A stretch of DNA of 64,000 bases from Clostridium pascui (lineage in GTDB: Bacteria; Bacillota; Clostridia; Clostridiales; Clostridiaceae), in the NCBI RefSeq assembly GCF_016908015.1, contig NZ_JAFBDB010000009.1, forward strand, positions 1-64,000, in the 5' to 3' direction. A program made the position numbers and the translations under genes. Shown one piece after another: positions 1 through 8,031 of this stretch; position 1 is the first letter of the stretch; each line of letters begins with the position of its first letter. Under the pieces are notes generated by a model, which saw only the letters and a program-made list of their open reading frames with translations, searched no databases and was not told where the DNA came from.

Positions 1-19
1 CATTAATTTAATAAAATAA

Positions 20-94
20 GGCCCCTTGGTCAAGCGGTTAAGACACCACCCTTTCACGGTGGTAACACGAGTTCGAGTCTCGTAGGGGTCACCA
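20..94 (+). tRNA. tRNA-Glu (anticodon TTC), first copy
   Basis: Complete 75-nt cloverleaf with the CCA end encoded. The acceptor stem GGCCCCT pairs with AGGGGTC, the anticodon loop holds TTC, and the T arm has GTTCGAG. It is the first of six tRNAs with 6-17 nt spacers that are probably processed from one transcript. Confidence 0.97.
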
Positions 95-102
95 TATAAT
101 GT

Positions 103-178
103 GGGAGCATAGCTCAGCTGGGAGAGCATCTGCCTTACAAGCAGAGGGTCACAGGTTCGATCCCTGTTGTTCCCACCA
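103..178 (+). tRNA. tRNA-Val (anticodon TAC), first copy
   Basis: Complete 76-nt cloverleaf with encoded CCA. GGGAGCA pairs with TGTTCCC (one G-T pair), the anticodon loop CTTACAA gives TAC, and the T loop is GTTCGAT. It lies 8 nt after tRNA-Glu. Confidence 0.97.
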
Positions 179-184
179 CATTAT

Positions 185-261
185 GGCCCAGTGGCTCAGT
201 TGGTTAGAGTGCCGGCCTGTCACGCCGGAGGTCGAGGGTTCGAGTCCCTTCTGGGTCGCCA
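185..261 (+). tRNA. tRNA-Asp (anticodon GTC)
   Basis: Complete 77-nt cloverleaf with encoded CCA. GGCCCAG pairs with CTGGGTC and the anticodon loop CTGTCAC gives GTC. It lies 6 nt after tRNA-Val and is present once in the window. Confidence 0.97.
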
Positions 262-268
262 TAATTAT

Positions 269-343
269 GCTGGCATGGCTCAACGGTAGAGCAGCTGACT
301 TGTAATCAGCAGGTTGTAGGTTCGATTCCTATTGCCAGCTCCA
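269..343 (+). tRNA. tRNA-Thr (anticodon TGT)
   Basis: Complete 75-nt cloverleaf with encoded CCA. GCTGGCA pairs with TGCCAGC, and the anticodon loop CTTGTAA gives TGT. It is followed by the same AT-rich stretch that opens the window. Confidence 0.97.
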
Positions 344-360
344 TTAATTTAATAAAATAA

Positions 361-435
361 GGCCCCTTGGTCAAGCGGTTAAGACACCACCCTTTCACGG
401 TGGTAACACGAGTTCGAGTCTCGTAGGGGTCACCA
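361..435 (+). tRNA. tRNA-Glu (anticodon TTC), second copy
   Basis: Identical in sequence to the tRNA-Glu at 20-94, with encoded CCA. It belongs to the duplicated Glu-Val unit. Confidence 0.97.
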
Positions 436-444
436 TTATAATGC

Positions 445-520
445 GGGAGCATAGCTCAGCTGGGAGAGCATCTGCCTTACAAGCAGAGGGTCACAGGTTC
501 GATCCCTGTTGTTCCCACCA
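445..520 (+). tRNA. tRNA-Val (anticodon TAC), second copy
   Basis: Identical in sequence to the tRNA-Val at 103-178 and the last tRNA of the array. A T-run and the strong hairpin at 541-577 follow. Confidence 0.97.
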
Positions 521-540
521 TTTTTTTTATTGGAGCTTAA

Positions 541-577
541 AACAAGGTATACATCTTAGATGTATACCTTGTTTTTT
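541..577. terminator. Bidirectional terminator, tRNA array / helicase-loader gene
   Basis: A perfect 15-bp stem (541-555 with 559-573) with a 3-base loop is followed by a T-run on the + strand. On the other strand it is followed by TTTTAAGC. It sits between two convergent units and overlaps the stop of the minus-strand gene by a few bases. Confidence 0.9.
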
Positions 578-1556
578 ACTTTCTTCTTGCCACATTTTTT
601 CTTACTCTTATATCATCACCATAGAATTTATATAGATTAAAGTTTCCAAGTAGTCTAGATGATATTCTTTCTGAGTATGTCTTTAAAATCAATTCTAGAG
701 TAAAGTTTGTAGAAATAATCATTTTCTTTCCTTTAAGAAGTTTTCTATTTAATAAGTTGAATAATTCTCCCTTAGAAAACTCAGTCATAGGCTCAGTGCC
801 TAAGTCATCTATTATTAACAAGTCGCAATTTAAGAGTAAATCTTCTAATTCCTCATTATCTCTATAGCGTATCTCTTTTAAGTTTTCAATTAAATCAACT
901 GCTGTTCTGTATATAACTAAATATCCGTTATCAAAAAGCTCTTTTGCAACACAGTTAGCTAAAAAGCTTTTTCCAGTTCCAGAATCACCGTAAAATAGCA
1001 AGTTTTCATTTGTATTAGGAAAGTTATTTATGAAGTTCCAACAGTCATTTGCTATTTTTTCCATATTTTTTCTAGGACTTTCAGGTTCATTTGGTCCTGC
1101 ATTAGTAGAAAAGTATTCAAAGCTAAAATTATCGAAGTTATTAGTTTTGAGAAGAACATTTAATTCAGAGTTTTGATATAATATTTTTACTAAATTATAT
1201 TTATAGCAGCTACACTGCATATTGCCTATACGACCAGTATCTTTACACTTAGTGCATCTATAATGCAATTCTAAGTAATCTACGGAATAACCTTTACAAA
1301 CTAGTAGTTCGGACTTTCTTATTCTTAATTCTGTTATTTTTTCCTTTTGACTATTTATATAAGAATTTATATCTTCTCTACCTCTTAATATATTTAAGGA
1401 AAGCTCTAAGGAAAGCTTTCCTATTTCTTTTTCTAACCTTATAACTTCGGGAAGTTTTTTTTCTATTTCTTCTCTTCTTTTTAAAAGGGCATGTTCCTCT
1501 TGTGTCCTTATATTTTCATAAAGCTTAAGAACTTTTTCATGATAAACTTTAAGCAT
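576..1556 (-). CDS. DnaC/DnaI-family helicase-loader ATPase
   Basis: A 326-residue AAA+ ATP-binding protein of the type that loads the replicative helicase. The N-terminal part is a long charged helical region (about 1-90). It is followed by a cysteine cluster, C101, C104, C115 and C117, likely to bind zinc as in DnaI-type loaders. The ATPase domain has Walker A GDSGTGKS at 190-197 and Walker B LLIIDDLG near 246-253. It overlaps the DnaD-type gene upstream by one base (TAATG), so the two are translationally coupled. That pairing matches the DnaD/DnaI primosome of Firmicutes. Family assignment is firm; the exact role as the main chromosomal loader is inferred. Confidence 0.88.
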   Translation of the reverse strand: MLKVYHEKVLKLYENIRTQEEHALLKRREEIEKKLPEVIRLEKEIGKLSLELSLNILRGREDINSYINSQKEKITELRIRKSELLVCKGYSVDYLELHYRCTKCKDTGRIGNMQCSCYKYNLVKILYQNSELNVLLKTNNFDNFSFEYFSTNAGPNEPESPRKNMEKIANDCWNFINNFPNTNENLLFYGDSGTGKSFLANCVAKELFDNGYLVIYRTAVDLIENLKEIRYRDNEELEDLLLNCDLLIIDDLGTEPMTEFSKGELFNLLNRKLLKGKKMIISTNFTLELILKTYSERISSRLLGNFNLYKFYGDDIRVRKNVARRK

Positions 1557-2530
1557 TATTTATCCCATCCTAACAATTTCTTTTCTAGCTCGTCAAAATT
1601 ATAATTTCTTTGATCATAACTATTGAAACTATCCATTTTAACTTTATAAGAGCCATTCTTTTTAATAGTCTTTTTATTATCTTTCTTGTCTATATCTTCT
1701 AGAGTTTTAATACCTTCCCTTTGCCAACTATTTAAAATTCCATCTATATATTTAAAGTCAGCTTTATTTATTCGCTGAAAACATATGTCACAAGCTCTAT
1801 GTATTATATCCATGCTAAAGCTATATGTGTATAGCCACTTAGTTAACATTTCTTCTTGAGGTTTCATTATTTCCCCATCTTTTATACCTAAGTAAGTTAG
1901 GATCTTTCTTATATTAATCCATTTATTTTCATGCTTTTTTATAAAACCTTGTGCATCTTCAATGGATTTAATATTAGCATCATACCAAGCGATGGCAATG
2001 GTTTCTATATATCGGCAGTCAGTTTTTCCCTTAGAAACACAATATTGAATTAGCAGAAGTATTATCTCAGGTAAAAATGCATAGTCTTTAATCCACCCTA
2101 TGTACATAGTCATTTCCTTACTAGAAAGAGGTCTGCCCAAAAGCTTTTCAATATCTTGAAGCATATCTTTAGTAGAGTTTTTATTTAATTCCTCAAGTAA
2201 GTTTATATTATTTTCATTTTCAGATGATATAGAAGTTGTAATATCTAAAAATTCTATAGTATAGTTACCCATATTATCTACAGGTATCATCTTTATAAGT
2301 CCTTCATCATTCCAATAACTCCAAGCATTAAGTACATCTGTTTCAAGTAAGTGTAGGCTACTTGCCATTATGCTGGAATTTACTCCAAGTTCTCCAGATA
2401 CACAATATTTTAGCCCAAGAAGATATACTTTTACAAACTCTCCACGGGCTTTCGGCATGTACTTATCTATAAATATATTGCTTACAGGAGTATACTCAGA
2501 ATGCTTATTTTTAAATACAAATGTACTCAT
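1556..2530 (-). CDS. DnaD-domain replication protein
   Basis: A 324-residue protein with an N-terminal winged-helix-like segment (about 25-100). The C-terminal DnaD/DnaB domain ends in helices typical of the family, for example YIDGILNSWQREGIKT, the YIxxILxxW signature. DnaD-type proteins remodel DNA and help recruit the helicase during initiation or restart. It is the first gene of a two-gene minus-strand operon with the helicase-loader ATPase, and their stop and start share one base. No signal peptide or membrane segment is seen. A second DnaD-type protein is encoded at 37553, so the window holds two paralogues. Confidence 0.87.
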   Translation of the reverse strand: MSTFVFKNKHSEYTPVSNIFIDKYMPKARGEFVKVYLLGLKYCVSGELGVNSSIMASSLHLLETDVLNAWSYWNDEGLIKMIPVDNMGNYTIEFLDITTSISSENENNINLLEELNKNSTKDMLQDIEKLLGRPLSSKEMTMYIGWIKDYAFLPEIILLLIQYCVSKGKTDCRYIETIAIAWYDANIKSIEDAQGFIKKHENKWINIRKILTYLGIKDGEIMKPQEEMLTKWLYTYSFSMDIIHRACDICFQRINKADFKYIDGILNSWQREGIKTLEDIDKKDNKKTIKKNGSYKVKMDSFNSYDQRNYNFDELEKKLLGWDK

Positions 2531-2751
2531 TTATAAGCCCCCTAAAAATTCCTAATTATTTTACTTCAATTAATTATAACAAAGTATATTTATTATCTCA
2601 ATAACAAATACTTGATAACTTAGCTAAAAAATAGGACATACTTATATCATATAAATAATAATAAAATTATGAAAAATGCATATAATAAGTAGCGATTGGT
2701 TAAAAATAGATTAATATAACATGTGATTAAAAATGGAAAGGAAAGTAAATC

Positions 2752-3543
2752 ATGAAAAAAAGGTTAATAATTGGGGTTCTGTCAGTAAGTATAACTTTTA
2801 CTTCTACAGCTTATGTTATAAGTGCTGAAAGGATAACAAAAGAAGTAAAGTATACATCTAGTAGCACTGTGGAGAAATCAAATATTAATATGATTGAAGT
2901 CATATCTGTAAAATCAGATGGTAAGGAAGTTGCATTGGTTAAAGATAAATCTGAGATTAAAAAGTTGATTGATATGGTAAAGGAAGAGGCTATAAAGCAA
3001 AGTGATGTAAAAGAAGTAGAAGAAGTAAGGTTAAATAGTAAAATTACATATGTACCAAAGGTAGTTAATAGCTCAGAAATAAATAACCTAGCATACTATG
3101 TTTCAAATATATCTATGGCCCATGATAACAATTGGTCAATAAAGTTTCAGGTAAAGGGTTATAAGGAAGGCGATAAATGGATACCAGTTTCAAGAGGAAC
3201 TATTTCATCTAGCTTTGGAGAAAGATGGGGAAGGATGCATAAAGGAATAGATATAGCCGCACCTACGGGAACTTCTATATATGCAGTAAGAAAGGGCAGA
3301 GTCATATTTTCAGGGTGGCAGGATGGATATGGAAAGGTAATTAAAATAGATATAGGAGAAGACACTGTTATAATATATGGCCATTGCAGTGCTTTAAATG
3401 TTAATAAAGATGATTTAGTAGATACAGGAGATAAAATTGGAGAAGTAGGAAGTACGGGAAATAGTACTGGCCCCCATCTTCATTTTGAAGTAAGAAAAGA
3501 TGATATCCCTCAAAATCCAGAACCATATTTAAAAAAATATTAA
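2752..3543 (+). CDS. Secreted M23 (LytM-type) peptidase
   Basis: A 263-residue protein with a Sec-type signal peptide (about 1-25, basic start then a hydrophobic run). A roughly 110-residue region of unknown fold follows, then a C-terminal M23 domain from about 150. The zinc site is complete: H163 and D167 in HKGIDIA, and H244 in HLHFE, with H211 and H242 as the catalytic histidines. Such enzymes cut peptidoglycan cross-bridges, or act as LytM factors in wall remodelling or sporulation. It stands alone with its own ribosome site (GGAAAGG). SpoIIQ-like engulfment roles are possible but nothing here shows this. Confidence 0.9.
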   Translation: MKKRLIIGVLSVSITFTSTAYVISAERITKEVKYTSSSTVEKSNINMIEVISVKSDGKEVALVKDKSEIKKLIDMVKEEAIKQSDVKEVEEVRLNSKITYVPKVVNSSEINNLAYYVSNISMAHDNNWSIKFQVKGYKEGDKWIPVSRGTISSSFGERWGRMHKGIDIAAPTGTSIYAVRKGRVIFSGWQDGYGKVIKIDIGEDTVIIYGHCSALNVNKDDLVDTGDKIGEVGSTGNSTGPHLHFEVRKDDIPQNPEPYLKKY

Positions 3544-3635
3544 AATAACATTATTTCATCAATTTATCACTTTACAAATTTATCATGCTAAAGTATAATG
3601 AATTTATAAATTTTAAAAGTATAGGGGGATTAACT

Positions 3636-4445
3636 ATGAAAAAGAAATTTTTATTAGGAGTAGCAGCTTTAATATTAAGCTTTAGCATGATAGGATGTTC
3701 ATCACAGGGAAATAGCAGCAAGGAAGATAAGTCTTTGGAAGCGATAAAGCAAAAAGGTGAATTCGTAGTAGGACTTGATGATACCTTTGCACCTATGGGA
3801 TTTAGAGATGAAAAAGGTGAAATCGTAGGAATGGATATAGATTTGGCAAAAGAAGTGGCAAAGAGAATGGGAGTTAAGGTGGTTTTTAAGCCAGTTGAAT
3901 GGGATGGAATAATAATGAGTTTAAACAATGGTGATATAGATCTTATATGGAATGGCTTAAGTATTACTGAAAAGAGAAAGGAACAAATAAATTATTCAAC
4001 TCCATATATGGTTGACGGACAAGCTATAATGGTAAAGAAAGATTCAACCATAAAGACTAAGAAAGATTTAAAAGATAAAGTAGTGGCATTACAAATGGGA
4101 AGTACAAGTGAAGACGCAGTACAAAAGGAACCTGAATTATTAAATTCATTTAAGGAGTTAAAAAAATATGGAAACTACGCAGAAGCCCTTATGGATTTAC
4201 AAATAGGTAGAGTTGAAGCGGTAGTTATTGATGAGATAGTGGGAAGATACTATATGACTAAAAAGCCAGGAGTATATACGGTATTAGATGATTCTCTTGA
4301 AGAACAAGCAATGGGAATAGGATTTAGAAAAGCGGACGTTAGCTTTAAAGATGAAGTAAATAAAGTTCTAGATGAAATGAAAGCTGACGGAACAGCGAAA
4401 AAGATATCAGAAAAATGGCTTGGAAAGGATCTTATTGAAAAATAG
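3636..4445 (+). CDS. Amino-acid ABC transporter substrate-binding lipoprotein
   Basis: A 269-residue family-3 solute-binding protein (PBP type 2) for polar amino acids, anchored outside the membrane. The lipobox MIGC places the lipidated cysteine near residue 22. The fold shows in GLDDTFAPMGFRDEKGEIVG, then DIDLAKEVAKRMG and the GDIDLIWNG segment. I placed the start at ATG 3636, 8 bases after AGGGGG; an upstream in-frame start lacks a ribosome site and would bury the signal peptide. The permease gene follows 11 bases downstream. No ATPase gene is next to the pair. Confidence 0.92.
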   Translation: MKKKFLLGVAALILSFSMIGCSSQGNSSKEDKSLEAIKQKGEFVVGLDDTFAPMGFRDEKGEIVGMDIDLAKEVAKRMGVKVVFKPVEWDGIIMSLNNGDIDLIWNGLSITEKRKEQINYSTPYMVDGQAIMVKKDSTIKTKKDLKDKVVALQMGSTSEDAVQKEPELLNSFKELKKYGNYAEALMDLQIGRVEAVVIDEIVGRYYMTKKPGVYTVLDDSLEEQAMGIGFRKADVSFKDEVNKVLDEMKADGTAKKISEKWLGKDLIEK

Positions 4446-4456
4446 AGGTGAAATAA

Positions 4457-5098
4457 ATGGACAATCTTCAATCATCAGCACTATTTATATTAAAGGGAAG
4501 TATAGTAACGGTTAAACTATTTTCTATAATATTCTTATTTTCTATACCAGTTGCAGTAATATTATCTCTTATGAAGGTTTCTAATAATAAAATATTAAAA
4601 GGAATAATTGGAGTATATACATGGGTGTTTAGAGGAACACCCCTTTTACTTCAATTGTTTTTTGTATACTTTGGTCTTCCGGTTACAGGGATAAAATTAT
4701 CTCGTTTTGCAGCAGCATCAATTGCTTTTATATTAAATTATGCTGCATATTTTACAGAAATATTTAGAGCTGGAATTGAGTCTATAGACAAAGGACAATA
4801 TGAAGCTGCAAAAGCTTTAGGGATGAGTTATTCACAAATCATGAGAAGAGTTATAATACCTCAAGCAGTAAGAAGAGTAATACCTGCTACTTGTAATGAG
4901 GGCATAAGCTTAGTAAAGGATACAGCATTAGTAGCAACTATAGGTATGGAGGAGATATTAAGAGCAGCTAAGCAAATTCTTTCAAGAGATTTTACTATTA
5001 CACCTTTTTTTATAGCTGCATTTATATACTTAATATTAACTTCTATAGTGGTGTTGTTTTTCAAAAATGTGGAAAAAAAATACGCCGCTTTTGAGTAA
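4457..5098 (+). CDS. Amino-acid ABC transporter permease (HisM/GlnP type)
   Basis: A 213-residue integral membrane protein with about five helices. The ATPase-contact (EAA) loop is visible as EAAKALGMSYSQIMRRVIIP at about residues 116-135. It would pair with the lipoprotein encoded just upstream to import an amino acid. The usual third gene, the ATPase, is absent: the next gene begins a fatty-acid operon behind its own promoter. The complex must therefore use an ATPase encoded elsewhere. The substrate cannot be told from sequence. Confidence 0.92.
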   Translation: MDNLQSSALFILKGSIVTVKLFSIIFLFSIPVAVILSLMKVSNNKILKGIIGVYTWVFRGTPLLLQLFFVYFGLPVTGIKLSRFAAASIAFILNYAAYFTEIFRAGIESIDKGQYEAAKALGMSYSQIMRRVIIPQAVRRVIPATCNEGISLVKDTALVATIGMEEILRAAKQILSRDFTITPFFIAAFIYLILTSIVVLFFKNVEKKYAAFE

Positions 5099-5114
5099 AT
5101 TTTCAAATTTTTTA

Positions 5115-5143
5115 TTGACTTTATTTTTTTTTAGATATATACT
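5115..5143 (+). promoter_or_regulatory. Sigma-A promoter of the fatty-acid operon
   Basis: TTGACT (5115-5120) and TATACT (5138-5143) are separated by exactly 17 bases. They precede the first gene of the operon, and the -10 box touches the first of two FabT-type operators. Confidence 0.85.
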
Positions 5144-5171
5144 TTGACTATCAAAATATTTGAATATCAAA
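5143..5171. promoter_or_regulatory. Two tandem FabT-type operators
   Basis: TTTGACTATCAAA (5143-5155) and TTTGAATATCAAA (5159-5171) are near-perfect inverted repeats. They match the TTTGA-n-TATCAAA pattern known for FabT, the MarR-family fatty-acid repressor of streptococci and related Firmicutes. They begin at the last base of the -10 box and are centred 16 bases apart. Repression by blocking RNA polymerase is the natural inference, since fabT is the second gene of this operon. Confidence 0.85.
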
Positions 5172-5189
5172 TAGTAGGGAGGGGAGCTT

Positions 5190-6272
5190 ATGAATATTCC
5201 TCCTTTGCAAATTGGAGATCTAACCTTAAAAGTTCCTATTATACAGGGGGGCATGGGAATAGGAGTTTCCTTGTCAACTCTTGCAGCAGCAGTAGCAAAT
5301 GAAGGAGCTTTAGGAGTGATTTCTGGTGTGCAGATAGGATTTAGAGAAGAAGACTTTAAATCTAATAGCAAAGAGGCTAATATTAGAGCTTTAAGAAAAG
5401 AAATAAGAAGAGCAAAAGAACTAAGTCCAAAGGGAGTTATAGGGCTAAACCTAATGGTGGCTATGAATAATTACGAGGACATGGTAAAAACAGCAGTAGA
5501 AGAAAAAATAGACATTATAATATCAGGAGCAGGATTACCAACTGTTTTACCAAAGCTTGTAAAAGGAAGTACTACTAAAATAGCACCTATAGTTTCATCA
5601 GCTAAGGCGACTAGAGTTATATTAAAGTTATGGGAAGAAAAGCATAATTATATCCCAGATTTAATAGTAGTAGAAGGTCCTAAGGCAGGAGGACATCTTG
5701 GCTTTAAGAGAGACGAACTAGAAGTTATTGAAAAATATGATTTAAGGAATATATTAAAAGAGGTACTTGATACTGTAAGTGAATATGAATCTAAACATAA
5801 TTGTAAGATACCTGTTGTAGCAGCAGGTGGAGTATACTCAGGAAAAGATATAGCAGAGCTTTTAAGTATTGGGGCTTCTGGAGTGCAAATGGGTACTAGA
5901 TTTATAGGAACTTATGAATGTGATGCGGATGAAAAGTATAAAAGAGCATTTATAGAAAGCAAAAAAGAAGATATAGAAATAATTCAAAGTCCAGTTGGAA
6001 TGCCAGGAAGAGCTATAAAGAATTCATTTATAAAGAGTGTAAACGAACAAAGACCTAAAATAGATAGATGTTATAATTGTTTGAGAAAATGCGACCCCAA
6101 AACTACCATATATTGCATATCTAATGCATTAATGGAGGCAGTTAAGGGAAACATTGAAAATGGGTTAATATTTACTGGAAGTAATGGTTACAAAATAACT
6201 AAATTGGTTACAGTAAAAGAACTTATAAATGATCTTACTAAGGAAGTGATGGAGTATGAGCAAATCGATTAG
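5190..6272 (+). CDS. FabK-like flavoprotein (nitronate monooxygenase / enoyl-ACP reductase II family)
   Basis: A 360-residue FMN-dependent TIM barrel. Family signatures are IIQGGMGIGVS near the N-terminus, PVVAAGGVYSGKD, and the GASGVQMGTRF phosphate-binding segment. It is longer than true FabK (the 313-residue gene at 8032), and its C-terminal part carries a cysteine cluster, CYNCLRKCDPKTTIYC, absent from the short paralogue. First gene of the FabT-controlled operon; it overlaps fabT by 17 bases. Its location suggests a lipid-linked role, but whether it reduces enoyl-ACP, oxidises nitronates or does something else is not decided by the sequence. Confidence 0.85.
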   Translation: MNIPPLQIGDLTLKVPIIQGGMGIGVSLSTLAAAVANEGALGVISGVQIGFREEDFKSNSKEANIRALRKEIRRAKELSPKGVIGLNLMVAMNNYEDMVKTAVEEKIDIIISGAGLPTVLPKLVKGSTTKIAPIVSSAKATRVILKLWEEKHNYIPDLIVVEGPKAGGHLGFKRDELEVIEKYDLRNILKEVLDTVSEYESKHNCKIPVVAAGGVYSGKDIAELLSIGASGVQMGTRFIGTYECDADEKYKRAFIESKKEDIEIIQSPVGMPGRAIKNSFIKSVNEQRPKIDRCYNCLRKCDPKTTIYCISNALMEAVKGNIENGLIFTGSNGYKITKLVTVKELINDLTKEVMEYEQID

Positions 6273-6708
6273 CATACTAAATGAGTTACTGGTGGAATTG
6301 TTCAATGATATCCTCACTATAGAACAAAATGCATTACAGTCTGGAGAGTTTAAAGATTTATCTGTAACTGAAATACATACTATAGATGCCATAGGCATGT
6401 ATAGTAAAAGAACTATGTCTGAAGTTGCACAAGAGTTAAGAATTACTGTAGGGACCTTAACAACTGCAATTAATCATTTAGTAAGAAAGGGCTATGTAGA
6501 AAGAAAAAGGTCAGAGGAAGACAGAAGAAATGTATATATAAGCCTTACTAAAAGAGGAAAGCTTGCCTATAGAATTCATCAAAAGTTTCATTCAGATATG
6601 ATTAAAAATACTATATCAGGACTTAGGGATGAAGAGGAGAGAATTCTTATGGATTCTCTTGAGAAATTAAACACTTTCTTTAAAAGTCATTATGACATAA
6701 AAAATTAA
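6256..6708 (+). CDS. fabT: MarR-family fatty-acid repressor FabT
   Basis: A 150-residue winged-helix regulator of the MarR family. The recognition region reads MSEVAQELRITVGTLTTAIN, followed by the wing KRSEEDRRNVYISLT. In Firmicutes using FabK, FabT binds long-chain acyl-ACP and represses the fab genes. That function is supported by its place as second gene of the fab operon and by the two matching operators at 5143-5171 in front of the operon. It should be autoregulated. Its start lies inside the previous gene, so translation is probably coupled. Confidence 0.9.
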   Translation: MSKSISILNELLVELFNDILTIEQNALQSGEFKDLSVTEIHTIDAIGMYSKRTMSEVAQELRITVGTLTTAINHLVRKGYVERKRSEEDRRNVYISLTKRGKLAYRIHQKFHSDMIKNTISGLRDEEERILMDSLEKLNTFFKSHYDIKN

Positions 6709-6727
6709 AAGAAGGAGACGTAATTAA

Positions 6728-7735
6728 ATGAATGAAGTAGAAATTATAGCAACAGGTAGCTATGTTCCGGATAGAATAGTTACTAATAAAGAGCTTTCTG
6801 AATTCGTAGATACAAATGATGAGTGGATAAGAAGTAGAACTGGTATATGCGAAAGAAGAATTTCAATTGATGAAAATACATCAGATATTGCAGCTAAGGC
6901 AGCAATTAATGCTTTAAAAAGTTCCAACTTATCTGCTGAAGACATTGATCTCATAATAGTTGCTACAGTTACACCAGATTGTTACACTCCTTCTACTGCA
7001 TGTATTGTTCAGGAAAAAATAGGAGCAAGTAAAGCAACTTGCTTTGATATTTCTGCAGCTTGTTCAGGATTTATATTTGGCTTAAATATTGCATCTCAAT
7101 TTATAAAAACAGGCGCTGTAAACAATGCATTAGTAATAGGAGCAGAAACTTTATCAAAAATTTTAAATTGGAACGATAGAAATACTTGCGTATTATTTGG
7201 CGATGGAGCTGGTGCAGCTATTATAACAAAAAGTGAAAAGCAAGGAATAATAAGCTTTCATACTGGGTCTGATGGAACAGGTGGAAAATTTTTAAGTTGC
7301 AGCGCGGCACCTTTAAAGGTAAATAACGAAATTTTTAATAAAAAACTTAAAAACTCCTCTGAAAATACAATTTATGAACAATTATTTTTGTCTATGGAAG
7401 GTAAGGAAGTTTTTAAGTTTGCAGTAAGAGCTATGAATGAAACAATAAAAGAGTTATTAAAATCCAATAATTTAACTATTGATGATGTAGATTATGTAAT
7501 CCCACATCAAGCTAATTTAAGAATAATAGAGCATGTTGGAAAGAAATTAAATATAGATAGAAATAAATTTTATATAAATTTGCACAAGTATGGGAATACA
7601 TCTGCAGCAAGTATTGCAATAGCATTAGATGAGGCAAATAAAAGTGGTCTTATTAAAAAGGAAGATAAATTAATATTAGTAGGATTCGGCGGCGGACTTA
7701 CTTGGGGTGGAACCTTAATAAAATGGACTATATAA
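6728..7735 (+). CDS. fabH: 3-oxoacyl-ACP synthase III
   Basis: A 335-residue KASIII, the enzyme that condenses acetyl-CoA (or another short acyl-CoA) with malonyl-ACP to start each fatty acid. The catalytic triad is present: Cys in FDISAACSGFIFG (about 111), His in PHQANLRI, and Asn in HKYGNTSAASI. The C-terminal glycine loop is GFGGGLTWG. It starts 20 bases after fabT with the ribosome site AGAAGGAGA. It is slightly longer than the common 310-325 residues because of an insertion around residues 195-220. Confidence 0.95.
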   Translation: MNEVEIIATGSYVPDRIVTNKELSEFVDTNDEWIRSRTGICERRISIDENTSDIAAKAAINALKSSNLSAEDIDLIIVATVTPDCYTPSTACIVQEKIGASKATCFDISAACSGFIFGLNIASQFIKTGAVNNALVIGAETLSKILNWNDRNTCVLFGDGAGAAIITKSEKQGIISFHTGSDGTGGKFLSCSAAPLKVNNEIFNKKLKNSSENTIYEQLFLSMEGKEVFKFAVRAMNETIKELLKSNNLTIDDVDYVIPHQANLRIIEHVGKKLNIDRNKFYINLHKYGNTSAASIAIALDEANKSGLIKKEDKLILVGFGGGLTWGGTLIKWTI

Positions 7736-7768
7736 ATATGTATATTTAAATTTGAGGAGGATATTAAA

Positions 7769-7993
7769 ATGATTTTTGAAAAAATAAAAAATATTATTGT
7801 AGAACAATTAAATGTAGAAGAAGAAGGCCTAACTTTAGAAACTAGCTTTGAAGAATTAGGAGTAGATTCATTAGACCTCTTTCAAATAGTTATAGAAATA
7901 GAAGAAGAATTTAATGTTCAAATAGAAGATGCAGAAGAAATAAAAACTATAGGCGATGCAGTTAAATTTGTAGAAAGCAGAATAGAGGAATAG
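7769..7993 (+). CDS. acpP: Acyl carrier protein
   Basis: A 74-residue acidic protein with the 4'-phosphopantetheine attachment serine in the motif GVDSLDLFQIV (Ser about 36). It carries the growing acyl chain between the enzymes encoded around it. A strong ribosome site, TTGAGGAGGA, precedes ATG 7769, in keeping with the need for high expression. Confidence 0.95.
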   Translation: MIFEKIKNIIVEQLNVEEEGLTLETSFEELGVDSLDLFQIVIEIEEEFNVQIEDAEEIKTIGDAVKFVESRIEE

Positions 7994-8031
7994 AATTAGG
8001 CCTTTTAGTATTAAATTTTGGGAGGTCAACG

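Larger units (their letters stand above)
1..520 (+). repeat. Direct repeat of a tRNA-Glu/tRNA-Val unit
   Basis: Bases 1-178 and 342-520 are nearly identical, including the short AT-rich leader before tRNA-Glu. The only differences I see are in the Glu-Val spacer, where the second copy has one extra T and a T-to-C change. Because base 1 begins with the same bases that follow the Thr tRNA at 341-343, the tRNA just left of the window is probably another tRNA-Thr. The array therefore looks like unequal duplication of a Glu-Val-Asp-Thr unit. Confidence 0.85.

Noticed and set aside
99-635. Open frames running through the tRNA array
   Set aside because: They are translations of tRNA genes and repeat exactly with the tRNA duplication.
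3572-3928. A 118-codon minus-strand frame
   Set aside because: It is a shadow of the substrate-binding lipoprotein gene on the plus strand.
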